Shown in pieces: positions 46,284 through 57,106 of a stretch of DNA of 64,000 nt. A program made the translations under genes and the position numbers. The notes beneath the pieces are model-generated. The model saw nothing but the letters and a program-made list of their open reading frames with translations. It did not search any database and had not been told where the DNA came from. The DNA comes from Lepidodermella squamata. Its lineage: Eukaryota; Gastrotricha. The first letter of the stretch is position 1; each line of letters starts with the position of its first letter. The stretch is taken from NCBI GenBank assembly GCA_047495785.1, contig JBLDXI010000009.1:2604001-2668000 (forward strand), in the 5' to 3' direction.

Positions 46284-48126
46284 TTACGACGGTACTGTAG
46301 AGAAGAGTAAAGGCAGGACGTAGAAAATTACTAGGGGCGTCAGAGTAATACTTAGAACATAAATAACAAGCGTAAATCTGTCTACAACATCGGCGATAAA
46401 GAGCCAGTCGCGGCGGTTATGCCGGTAGATTACTTCCATTTTCTCGCGGGTCTTCTCGTCCATTTCAACTTGCTTGCTGACGTTATGGTCCATAAGGCTG
46501 ACAAAACCGCGCTCGTCCGGCTTGCCGAACAACGGGTGATCATCATCGTCCAATAAAGCGATTTCATCGGCAAGCTCTTCTTCTTCTTCCAGAGCTCGTT
46601 CCTCCATATCGGCGTTTTCTTTCGACACAAAGAGGATTTTCGCAATGCCTCGGGCTATTGCTCGAACTGCGCTCGGAACGGGTCGAAGGTGCTCGGCCTT
46701 GCCCAAGCAAATGAAGACCAACGCTTCGCCCAGCAGTGCGATACCGATGAAGGCCATTTGCAGATCGATGTACTATAAAACCTAGTATGAGAAGATTTCA
46801 AAGCGGTTTTGATTCCTTACGATTGACATCAGCGGCGTATGTTCGCTTGTCCGTGGCATATCGGCATTGATCGTTGTCTGAAAATGAAGGCATATTGGAA
46901 ACAGATCATCAAAATCATGGGCATGTGGCGTGTATGTCTCTTACCTGAAAAACGGCATAGGCTAGTAGACAGGTGAAAGATATGTGGACCTTCAAAACTT
47001 CCGAAGTCGGTAGGGCGAAAATCACGATTTCAACAATCGCAATGATCAAACTCGGCGCGATAATGTTAACATTCTGGAGAACACTGTCTTAAATTTTAGC
47101 TGGTATCAAAATGGAATGAATTACATAATAAGCTGCTTTGCGCCTGAAGTTGATGACGAATTCTATGCCAGATCTGCATCTTGCAGCTTTGCTTGTGGAA
47201 TTGTCGTCACAATGCTCGATTGTGCCATAAGCATGAAGGACCTCCCATTGTTCATTCGGAGTTAGACGGTCGAGATTCACTGCTTGCTCCGCCAATGCCA
47301 TGCTTTGCTGATTAGGAGGATAAGTCCATGATTCAAACCGCAATGCACAGCTCTGAAAATCGAACCTTTGAATAAAAGCCCAATTTAAATAGAAATAATT
47401 TAAAGACGGCTTAAGCTCACGGGAAGTAAGTCAGATCAAGCTCGCAAAATGACCGAATCGTAGACATAGGAATAAATTCAACTAGACCGTCATTCTCGAC
47501 AATGGCCAAGATGCCTGGGGCCATCATGAGGGCATACATATCACCGCTATTAACCAGTGCTACGTCAGGAGTCCAAATTTTTTCTCGCGGGAAAGCCATT
47601 TTTTGTATGACGTTGAAATTTTCAGTTTCATTCCAAACCAAATACTCATCTCGCCAGGTCTTGGGAGTAAACAAGGTCAGAGTTGCAGCTATTAAGGAGG
47701 ACTTTGTTAACTTACAACGCTCATAGCACATGTTACGCGCATCTCGTGGCTTTTCTCGATCTGTCGAAAGAAAACTAGAGTAAATCTTTACTTCCAGCTA
47801 GCTCTTACAATGTCGTTGATTGTGTAGATAAACATTCCTATTTTGACATCGACCGGATCAGTGACGATTTTTTTCGGCCGCCTCGTGGGAGAGTAGTCAG
47901 CAAACAAAATTTTTTCCAGCTGTCTTTCTGTTGGACCTTCAGCCTGCGTTTCATTGCTCGCCACAGTTTGATTACCTTCAATTGTCTCATTAAACGCAGT
48001 CGAATTGAGACCAGTCGTCAGCTCCACATCAGAGCTTTCCGTCGTAGTATTTTGCGGGGAAGTTCGGGGTAAGCAGCAGACTGCTAGCACTAAGCAAATT
48101 CTCAGACCTTGCATCAGGGATACCAT
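46284..48126 (-). CDS. Cys-loop channel subunit m6 (type 1)
   Basis: ATG at 48126 with signal MVSLMQGLRICLVLAVCCLP and a glycosylation-rich linker (NTTTESSDVELTTGLNSTAF). Then LEKILFADYSPTRRPKK and VKIGMFIYTINDIV, a segment ending KTWRDEYLVWNETE, and EKIWTPDVALVNSGDMYALM. The Cys-loop is CELDLTYFPFDFQSC, split by an intron. Loop C is long (CDDNSTSKAARC). M1 is followed by SEVLKVHISFTCLLAYAVFQ (M2, His at 2'), TTINADMPRTSEHTPL and YIDLQMAFIGIALLGEALVF (M3). The M3-M4 loop is strongly acidic (EEEEELADEIALLDDDD) and ends MEVIYRHNRRDWLFIADVVD, followed by M4 and LPLLFSTVPS. Its paralogue is m13. It is the probable first gene of an m6-m5-m4 transcription unit. Confidence 0.9.
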
Positions 48127-48669
48127 CAGTTAGATTGGAAAAAGCTTTCGAGTCTTGCGCAAAGGTTGACAATGATTATTCGAGCATAAATTAATGTTTT
48201 ACAAGCCACCAATGAAAACAACGCGACAAATTCGTCGCGAAAATTGCTATATTATCCGCTGCCTGGTGACGATGGCTCGAGCACCGATGATGATCTCGCT
48301 AAGACTCGCTAACGGTGCTATCTCGCCCTTCAGACTCGCTAAGCGTACATGGATCAATCCACAAAGTAAACAAATGTTAATTTTTTATGCAAGTTATAAA
48401 TGACACTTATTGAAACGTGATCGCACAGCCTGGTTGCTTGGAAACCTACCAGCACGGCAGGAAACGCTTGAGCACCTCGGAAAGTATTTAGGTACATATC
48501 GATTTTGCGACAGACAGTTTCGAAAATCATGATGATTATTACAATGTCACGTGCATCCAGGTAGTATTGAACTAAATCTCTATGGCCACACTTTCTCTCT
48601 ATTTCAATAAAGGGACAATATTTCGATACATCAACTTCGAACCCGGAAATCATACAACATCTAAATTTA
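48127..48669. other. Spacer between m7 and m6
   Basis: 543 bp without a recognisable gene. GACTCGCTAA occurs twice near 48304 and 48331. Likely promoter region of the m6-m5-m4 unit. Confidence 0.35.
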
Positions 48670-50370
48670 TTAAATTGTTGCATTCTGAGGCCATTGGTAA
48701 ACCGGCCATCGCTTGACGAGGCCAGGGCTGCTTATTGGTATAGCGAGGAAAAAAGCACAAGGGGTAATTGTGATAGCTGCTGAAAAAAGAACAAAAGCAG
48801 TCGAGTCAATGATTGAGACCATTGAAAGCCAATTGAATCGTCTTTCTGGATCTTTCTGGATCGTCTTGCTTGTTACGAAATACCAACATTTCACTGCACT
48901 CCGAATAATCAGAGGCAAAGGCTATAATATAATTGTTACTGATTATCAGGAGTTGGAAATTCGTGTGGATACCTTCTTTAACTTGTGTTTTCCGAGGCAA
49001 TAAAAATTGGCTCCGAATGAACATGTCAGTAGAGCTATGAACGAAGCCTCAAGAACTACGTAAATGGAGAAGTAGGAAATGTCTCCATCCTTTGGCAAAT
49101 CTTTTGTGGCCGTCGTCTGTATGGATAAAACAAGTTGAAAATTAGAACGGGGAATGAAAACTAACCAAAAATACTGCATAAGCGAGCAAGCACATGAATG
49201 AGACATGCATCCTGTTCGCTTTGTCACTCTGCAAAATAAAAAAAAAATCCAAGGAAAAAAGCAGTAAATCGATTTTACCGGTATTGCAAACGTAGAAATC
49301 TGGGCGATAGAGATGATCGTTGACGGTATTATCAGGAAGACGCAGTAGAAAGCAGGCTTCCTCCCTAAATGCAATCGGAACTCAGCCTGGGATGAGGCAC
49401 TTCATAACGGCTCAGACAACATGAAAAATATGATACCCCAGAAAAGCAGGTTGGCGTATTTTGGCTGCCATTAAAGCAGCGGTTGTACAGCGATGTATTT
49501 GCTACCTTAACATTCCACTGGTTACTTGTTTCAATCCGAAAGAACAAAATCCCACGAGGCCCAATCACCAAGTTGACAAGGTCCTCTGTGTACCCGACAT
49601 TCTAATAGGAATTTATGTGTCGATCGAGCTTATAAGGGAAGCGAAAAAAACTTGCCTCGATGAAAACTGAGCAAATTTGTTCGTCGAAAGGAAAATACGT
49701 CATGTCAATGTCGCATTCGACGCTTATCGTACGTTCAGGAAGGAATATTGCGGTTCCATCAGGCATCAACATCACCATTATCCCACGAGGCCTCATTAAG
49801 GCAAAGTGATTGTCCCTAAAAGAAAAAACATAATGCTTATCTAGGTTCTTATAAATAAAGTATCAGCAAACGAGTTGACAACGGAAAGGTTAGGCATCCA
49901 CATGAGCTTTGTCGGGACAATGAGCATTGAGATTTCGGAGTAGGGTGGAGGATACGTGTCCCAAGCCAGGAATTCGTCCTTCCAAATCTGTAACAGGGGT
50001 AACATTAGTTGTCGAAAATAACTTCACAGGTGTTCTTCACAAGAATGACGCTGGTGGTCAAACTCAGTTTTCCGGTTTTCTCCGTCTAAAAACGGAAGGT
50101 TCATTATTGCGCTGTCTTTATGCACATGCTCACTATTTCGTCAATTGAATACATAGCCAACTCGATTTGGGCTGTGAGAACTGAAGCAGCATTTTTGACA
50201 GGGCGGCGAGACTTGGAGTAATTGGCAAAAAGTAGCTTTGCGAGGTGCGTCTCTGAAACTAGAACACGGAGTGGTAAGAATATCGTTTACATATCGGAAG
50301 CCCTAAAACCTTGCTGCGAAAACGTAGATCCTAACGTCAGCAATAATAGAAAATTTTGATGCAGAGTCAT
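48670..50370 (-). CDS. Cys-loop channel subunit m7 (type 5)
   Basis: ATG at 50370, signal MTLHQNFLLLLTLGSTFSQQ, then VSETHLAKLLFANYSKSRRP, TGKLSLTTSVIL, WKDEFLAWDTYPPPYSEI and DNHFALMRPRGIM. The Cys-loop is CDIDMTYFPFDEQIC and the exon ends VFIE at a GC-AG intron (donor GCAAGT, 49655-49654). Then NVGYTEDLVNLVIGP and FFRIETSNQWNVKVANTSLY, loop-C pair CFNGSQNTPTC, PAFYCVFLIIPSTIISIAQ (M1), NRMHVSFMCLLAYAVFL (M2, His at 2'), TKDLPKDGDISYFSIYVVLE and M3. The last exon gives KDPERRFNWLSMVSIIDS, M4 and SSPGLVKRWPVYQWPQNATI. It is complete and is the closest intact paralogue of m3, so it serves as the reference for the stop codon there. Confidence 0.9.
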
Positions 50371-50596
50371 AGTCGTAATAGAGTGTGTCAATCATTTGCC
50401 AGGATTCCGAAGACATTCTGCTTGTAAATTATTTAGGAAGGTAGCTAGTAATTGCCCTCTTGAGAGACGAATACCGTGAGTTTATCAATCCATTACTGTG
50501 GGTTCAATGATATACAAAAACCAGGCCGACCGTGATCCATTTGTAATAAAAGCGTTCGTCAGGTTAACAAATATCAGAGACGTCATTCCAGAACAT

Positions 50597-52148
50597 TTAT
50601 TGTCCCTTTCGCCAGTCCTTCGCAATATTTTTATGTGAATAGGCATCGGGCAGGATATAGAAAAGTGCAAAAGGCATAGCGATTAGAACAACAACGTAAA
50701 ATATGCAAATGATCCTTCGAAATAATTTCGTCAGAACAAGCCATTTAATTTCATTTGGCAATACGATGGTCAAGGTTTTCTTTTTCTCTGCCTTGGTGCA
50801 ATTTTTGTCGAACGTTGCTGGCCATGAATTTCGATGACCGTTGCTAATTGCGTGAGTGACGTATGCAGCTAAATCAGGCTGCGATTTTTCTTCTGGTGAT
50901 TTCGACGCCGCCGAAGACTTCTTGGCTGCTACAACGAAGTGCTCAATAGTTTTGTGTCCGAGTAAGAGAACTGCTGGTTTCCAGATCAAACGGAAATATT
51001 TTTCTGGGAATGGGCTTTTCGACTTCCCCTTGTGTTCGATCGCTACCATGAGAGCATTTCCAAGAAGCGCGAACGCAATCAAGGCCATTTGTGTGTCAAT
51101 GTAGTAGGACAGAAATCTGAAAAAATTAACTCAGTGAAAAGCTTGATAGACCTTTCGGAACTAACGGAATGTTATCAGATGTTCTCGGCATGACTTTTGC
51201 TATATTTTTTTGGAAAACTGTATATGAAACGAGAACGGTAACCGATACCTTGATTGCATTTGGTGGCTGAAAAAAACGGATACAGTATGCAAAATGAAGT
51301 TGTCAAGCGGTCAACCGACCGGGAAAGCTAGAATTGCCACAAGCTCAACGATAGCGAGGACAATTGAAGGAATCAAAACATTGACTGAAAGAGAAATCAG
51401 CTTTCAGCAGGTTTCAAGCTAGAAATCACTTACTGATATAATAAATTGGCTTCCGCTTAAGGTAGATGCGAAACTGAAGCGAAGCGAAGCTGGATTTGAA
51501 GTAGGTCAAATCCAGCGGGCAGAAAGCTTTCACAGTGTTGCAAAATGGCGAAGAAATGCTTCCATCTGAATGAACTTTTATCCCGCGGTCACCTGCCATC
51601 GTGAAGGCATACATGTCCCCGCTGTTGATATGGGCTATGTCGGGTAGCCTGAAAGGATCAAAAAATCAAATCGACACGACGGGAATAGGTTACTATAGGT
51701 ACCAAATCTCTTTCGAATCGAAGCTCACAGTCGAAGTCAAGTTGAATGGCCATAAATTGTTCCAGACCAAGTGCTCGTCAAGCCACTCCTATGAAACATG
51801 TTGAACTTTAATAAATTGAACAAGCTGTTTGCTTGATGAAAGTCTTACAAGATGCAAACAACTTGTGAGCTGAATCATTTGCTGCTTCTCAATCTATAGT
51901 TCAAAACGACCGCGAAGAGATGATAGCCACGGTTTTGGATTAGGTCCTCTTACGATTTCGTTAACTTGGAATAGCTCGAATCCTACTGTAACTTCCATCG
52001 GGGAAGTCGCGTTTTTTCGCGGTCGCCAATGTGGTGAATAATCCGCCATTATTCGTTTGGCCAGCTCTGTTTCTGAGTATAGGGCTACGTCATTAGCTGC
52101 GACGGTGGTGACAAGGCAGGCAATGATTACAAATTTCATGGGCATCAT
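50597..52148 (-). CDS. Cys-loop channel subunit m8 (type 4) with extracellular deletion; possible pseudogene
   Basis: The first ATG is at 52148 (MMPMKFV), with a signal peptide through LVTTVAA. Then LAKRIMADYSPHWRPRKNAT, VGFELFQVNEI, IEKQQMIQLTSCLHL, WLDEHLVWNNLWPFN and LPDIAHINSGDMYAFTM. The Cys-loop begins CPLDLTYF, but the next residues are KSSFASLQFRIYLKRKPIYYI, which already belong to the pre-M1 segment. Compared with m2, about 60 residues are gone: the second Cys-loop cysteine and loops F and C. The frame stays open across the junction. The rest is normal: NVLIPSIVLAIVELVAIL (M1), NAIKVSVTVLVSYTVFQ (M2, Ser at 2'), MPRTSDNIP, M3, a Lys/Ser-rich loop, M4 and KNIAKDWRKGQ. Without the Cys-loop disulfide, folding and ligand binding are doubtful. 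Confidence 0.82.
51489..51516. repeat. Perfect 11-bp inverted repeat at the m8 deletion junction
   Basis: GCTGGATTTGA (51489-51499) and its reverse complement TCAAATCCAGC (51506-51516), separated by 6 bp. On the left it adjoins three GAAGC units (51477-51490). It coincides with the coding breakpoint. Confidence 0.9.
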
Positions 52149-52343
52149 AGTATTGATTTACTTCAAAGTCCTTTTTACAGAAATTGTGAAGCGATCAAGG
52201 CGATAACTGCAGTCACGGAATGCCTTGCACGCCGAGTCCCAATGACGGCATAGAGAAAACCAACGATTACACCTGGGGAGCAATGAAGAATCAGCTTAGC
52301 CATATTTTTTATTTTATGAACAAGTCATGTCCCGCAAAAAGTA

Positions 52344-54146
52344 TCAGAGTCCTTTCCGCCAATCAGGATGAAGTTTTTGAGACTCGGGTAAAATGCGATA
52401 GAAAATAATCGCAGTAATCAAGACAGAAAATGCATAAAAAATACCAATGGATCGTTCAATTATGTCACCCAAAACTGTCCAGTTGTGGTGGCAAGTTCTG
52501 TCCCGGACGCAATTCGAATTGAATTCCGAGAGGGATATATGATGCTCTTCGTTGAGATCGTGCCGCTCTTTCATCGCCTTGATCGCATCGTTTTTGATCG
52601 ATTTCCGTTCTTCAAACGCAGCAGACCACTCGACAACGGGCGTTGTAGCTCTTAGAATGCAATCATTCGATGAAACGTACGTCTTGTTAGTTTTATAGAA
52701 AATCTGACAAGCGAGAATAAGGATTTTTATCGACATTGCGTTGCTAGGGAAAGGCTGGAAAAATAAAGACAAATGATTACTCCGGTTTGAACGCTGAATC
52801 GGTCAGGTTTTACCTCCGTTTTGATAGCTTTGTATGTAATAAATTTCAGAAGCCCTTGAGCAAGTGTTATCAAGCCAACTGTTGCCTACAGCCGGAGATA
52901 TAGAAAAACTTCAAAGAAAATTCGGGAAATTTACCATTTGAAGGTCGATGTATATTGTTATGAAGGGTAAATGATCAGAAGTGTGGGGCATTATCCTCCC
53001 CATGGCATCCTGAAATATTTGATAGGCCAACAGGATCGTTAATGATATCTCGACCTTGACAGTGTCGTGTGACTGAAAACATATCAGAATAATATGATTG
53101 TACAAATAAAAGTTGATGCCGATCTTACTGGAAGTGGGAAGGTTGACATTTCAAGGATGAAAATCACCAGAGAAGGGAAGATAATTGTGACGACGTAATA
53201 GGCTGACTTCCTCCGCAACACCATCTCGAACTCCACCTGTAATAGGAAATGACTCATGAAATTGCATCAAAAGAAGCGCATATTTACCGCTGGGTAGCAC
53301 TGGCTAGGATTGATGTCGTAGCAATCCATGAAAGCCGAATAAGAGACATTCCGAAGCTCCCATTGTTCATTCATCTTGTAGTTATGAACCGAAAAGTTAC
53401 CAGGTGTCAATTTCTCAAGCTTAGCGCCATATTGCCAGCTTTCAAACGTTAATCCACATAGCTGGTAAGTAAATTGCGAATTTAAAGGCTAAATTTTCAG
53501 ATTTTCATGCTCACATGTGCATCGAAGGGAAAGTATCTCAGGTCGAAGTTGCAAGTAAAGGCGACTTCGCGAGTCGGAATGAACTCAACCCATCCATCAC
53601 TGCTCACCCTCAGATTCATTTTCCTACTTCGGGTGAATTCATACATGTTGCCGCTGCTAATAAATTGAAGAAAAATAAGACAACTAATGGAAGCAATTTT
53701 TTTCAAACTTACTTAACAAGAGCAACATCTGGCAGCCAAACTTCGTCAGTCGTCAATATCAGTTTTGAGGTCTCATTGTAAGGTTTGGTTCTGTTCCATA
53801 CTAAGAAATCATCGCGCCATTTCATTCGAAGTGCCGCCGTCACTACGACTTTCCTTCTTCTCTCGACCTTCGAGAACATTATTTATTTATTTTAGGGATG
53901 AGTACCTTTTTAATTCAGCATCCTTACCACGTCGTTGATTTCGAACAATTCCATTTTGAGATTCACATCGACTGGCTCTATCGCATTTTTCCTCGGCCTT
54001 CGAAATGGCATGTAGCCATCAAGCAAAAGCTGGGCTAGATCGGCTTCTGAATAATCATTCGAGTTATCAAGCGAGATAGCTGCACAGGCAGTAGCCAGCA
54101 ATATCTTGGCTATCAATAATTGTGTTAAGATGTGGACGCCATTCAT
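52344..54146 (-). CDS. Cys-loop channel subunit m9 (type 3)
   Basis: ATG at 54146, signal MNGVHILTQLLIAKILLATA. Then DYSEADLAQLLLDGYMPFRR, KVVVTAALRMKWRDDFLVWN, TTDEVWLPDVALVK and SSGNMYEFTRSRKMNLRV. The Cys-loop is CNFDLRYFPFDAH, completed by LC in the next exon, then ESWQYGAKLEKLTPGNFS and loop-C pair CYDINPSQC. M1 is followed by SHDTVKVEISLTILLAYQIF (M2, Glu at 2') and DAMGRIMPHTSDHLPFITIY. The M3-M4 loop is moderate in length and charged, and ends CHHNWTVLGDIIERS, M4, then HPDWRKGL at the C-terminus. It is complete. It belongs to a run of three consecutive type 3 genes (m9, m10, m11). Confidence 0.9.
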
Positions 54147-54931
54147 CCTAAGAAGTGATAACTTTAGTCTAATCCACTAGAATAGCGGCAATGGTAGGTA
54201 AACTCATTGCTGGTCGATCAATTCTGCTGTTGCTGGAGATGATGAATGATGGAGCAATGCACATGCTTGCATGTATTACTATCAAAACGCTCCAAGTTTG
54301 TTTGTTTAACTGATTCTATATCGGTATATCACGATCGAATGTGTGCAATGAATAAAAGGCGTGAATCCTCGCATAACAGATTAGGTTATGAGATGGGTTC
54401 TACACTTTAGTGATGAAAAAGTCAATACCGCCACGCCTTAAAGTTGTACGCTCGGCTTCTCATAAAAAGTCGTGTCGCTTCATAATCCAAACTGCCTCAG
54501 TAGAAATTTTACTAACGCCAGACCAAAGGTCGGCCAGAGGCCTCTATTTCTGGAAATTGCTTCTTCGCTGGGTTGTCGCGTGGTACCGAGAACTTCTTAT
54601 CCCGGAAGAATTCTGAAATTCATAGTCTAATTAAGATTTTGAAGTGCGAAGTACAGGAGAGCTGGAGTGTCGCGCGACACCCTAGCTCCGGAACTTCAAT
54701 CAGAGGAAGGCTGAAAAACCACAGGGGGACCCTTTTGTTTATTTGGCTGGGTGCAAGAAAACACCTCAGCAGCTCCCGGATCCTGATTTTGCCGGATTTG
54801 CCGAGACTTTGTCCCCTGATTGCGCAAAGAGGACGCTTCGGCCGGACGGGGCTACGATTGGCCGGGAAGAATTATTTTTATGTCACCGACCGATATTTTT
54901 CTTTATCAATCAATTTTATTTTTTTTTGCAT
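54147..54931. other. Spacer between m10 and m9 with a GC-rich block and hairpin
   Basis: 54405-54890 is noticeably more GC-rich than the neighbouring spacers. It contains a 15-bp-arm hairpin (54659-54688, centre GTGTCGCGCGACAC; two mismatches near the base). Overlapping plus-strand ORFs (54410-54616, 54573-54971) show no recognisable domain. It could be a repeat insertion or an RNA gene; I cannot tell. Confidence 0.4.
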
Positions 54932-56684
54932 TTATAAACCTTTTCTCCAATCGGGATGCAGCTTTCGATAAGTTGGTAAAACTGCGAAAAAGACTACAGC
55001 AGTAATGACTACAAGTAAGACATACAAAAAATAGACTATTCGTTCGATAATCTCGCCGACAATCAGCCAGTTATGATGGCAAAATCTGTTGCCGGAACAT
55101 GTAGTCCGGCATGCATTCAGTTCTCTCTCGACATGATTTGCAATTACGCTCTCCAGGTCTGCGAGCCGAACGTGTCTTTTGTGGTCGATTTCCCACGTAG
55201 CTCCTGGAAAGGCCTCGTTGAAAATGCATATATTGGAAGATTTAACGCGCCTGATAAGTAAGGCCATCCGACTCGCGTTGAGAAGAACCAACGAAATCAC
55301 TTCACTGTCGGGGAAAAACTGAGCATCTCCGAATAAATATACAACATCTGTGTGAGAAACAAATCTATTACCTGGAAAGACATTGCTTTATGAAAGAAAA
55401 ATTTCGCCAGGCCTTGCGCCATCAGAATCACGCCAATACTAGCCTGAAAGTCACAATGAGATATATTTAAAAGCAATATTTTCGTCGGATGCAAACCATT
55501 TGAATGTCAATATAGATGGTCAAGTACGGTAGATGATCGGAGGAATGCGGCATAATTCGCCCCATTGCATCTTGAAATATTTGGTAAGCCAGTAGGATTG
55601 TTAGAGAAATCTCAACCTTGACGCTATCGTGACTCTGAAAGACACATAATCCCTAGGAAGTTCAAGAGAATAAGGACTCCTTACCGGAATAGGAAAAGTA
55701 GTCATCTCAAGAATTGTTATTATCAGAGAGGGCACCAATATTGTTGAAATATAGTAATTTGATTTCCTCCGTATTGTAAATTCAAACTCCACCTTAAAAA
55801 AATGATAATCTTCCAAAAATCCAACCAGGACCAAAATATTACCGCAGGATAACATTGGCTGGGCATTATATCATAACAATCCATGAAAGCAGAGACGTTT
55901 GTTCCGATTAAATCCCACTGTTCACTATTCCTGAAGTGACTCGTGGAGAAGCTTCCCGGGATGAATTTCTCCAGCAAAGCACCGTATTGCCAGCTCTCGA
56001 AAACCAATCCGCATAACTAAATAAAAATAGGTATATTTGGAATCTTAGAGGTATAGTGATTCCGGACTAACATGTTCGTCAAATGGGAAGAATCTTAGGT
56101 CGAAATTGCATGTAGGGGCTACCTCTCGAAGGGATTGGAAATCAACCCTACCGTCATTAATAACCGTGACCTTCGTTTTTCGGGATCTCGTAAATATATA
56201 CATCGTCCCACTGCTGTAAAATAAGACTAATTTTTCAATTTTCTGAGCAAAATCTTTCAACTTACTTGACTAAAGCAACATCAGGTAACCAAATTTCATC
56301 CGTTGAGAAAACGAGAGAAGTTGTATCATTGAAGGATTCAATATGGTCCCATTTGATAAAATCATCGCGCCACAACAATTGGAGGGAGGCAGTCACCACC
56401 ACTTTGCGAACTTTTTCAATCTAAAAATCGATTTCCCCGTAAAATTCCAAAATAGATATCCCTCGATAATAACTTACGACGTCGTTAAGCTCGAAAAGAT
56501 CAATATTTAATAGGATTTCAACGGGCTCTTTCGCATTTTTCCGCGGCCGTCGAAATTTCATGTATCCATCTAGAAGGCGGTTTGCTAAGTCTGTTTCAGA
56601 GTAATCGCCATCTGTGGTGTTTGATGCAGTAGAGTAGGCTGAATGAAGAAAGATGAGCGAACACCAAAATGAAATGGCTTTCAT
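54932..56684 (-). CDS. Cys-loop channel subunit m10 (type 3)
   Basis: ATG at 56684, signal MKAISFWCSLIFLHSAYSTA. Then DYSETDLANRLLDGYMKFRR, IEKVRKVVVTASLQLLWRDD, STDEIWLPDVALVK and SSGTMYIFTRSRKTKVTV. The Cys-loop is CNFDLRFFPFDEH with LC in the next exon, then FESWQYGALLEKF and loop-C pair CYDIMPSQC. M1 contains ISTILVPSLIITILEM. M2 is SVKVEISLTILLAYQIF (Glu at 2'), followed by DAMGRIMPHSSDHLPYLTIY and M3. The M3-M4 loop (SLVLLNASRMALLIRRVKSS onward) ends CHHNWLIVGEIIERIVYF, M4 and HPDWRKGL. Complete; N-glycosylation sites are few compared with m11. Confidence 0.9.
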
Positions 56685-57106
56685 AGAGAAACTTCAGCAG
56701 AATTAGACATGTCAACATAAATATGTAATCATTTCACGCATTTTTGTTGCTGAGGTTCTTGAACGTGCAGGACTTAAAGTTTTCTAGCAGCTATTGTAAC
56801 TATTCTTATGATGGAAACGGATGTAATCGATTTTGGCACATCAATCACTGCAGTGAACACTTTCCTCACCATGGCAGCCCAATTTTTATCGCGCTTCTGT
56901 GAGAAGGGATCAATACGTTCTGTAATCATCTTAGACAATCTCAAGTTGTTTTGATAAAGATAGGGTTGCCGGGCAACTGGACTAAATCTGGCCGGAGCTT
57001 CGCAAGGCACGTGAATAATGAGTAAGCATATATTATTATATTTCTGTCTCCAAAGGGGTCAACTTTTCAAGAAAAGGAAACAACGCCATTACAGTAGAAT
57101 TATTTA
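56685..57106. other. Spacer between m11 and m10
   Basis: 422 bp. A 78-codon minus-strand ORF (57010-56774) is open but has no recognisable content and lies where the m10 promoter is expected. Confidence 0.35.

Noticed and set aside
54410-54971. Overlapping plus-strand ORFs in the GC-rich spacer
   Set aside because: Several frames are open at once because of composition, and the right end is antisense to the m10 C-terminus.
56774-57010. 78-codon minus-strand ORF between m11 and m10
   Set aside because: No signal peptide, domain or splice context; lies in the expected m10 promoter.
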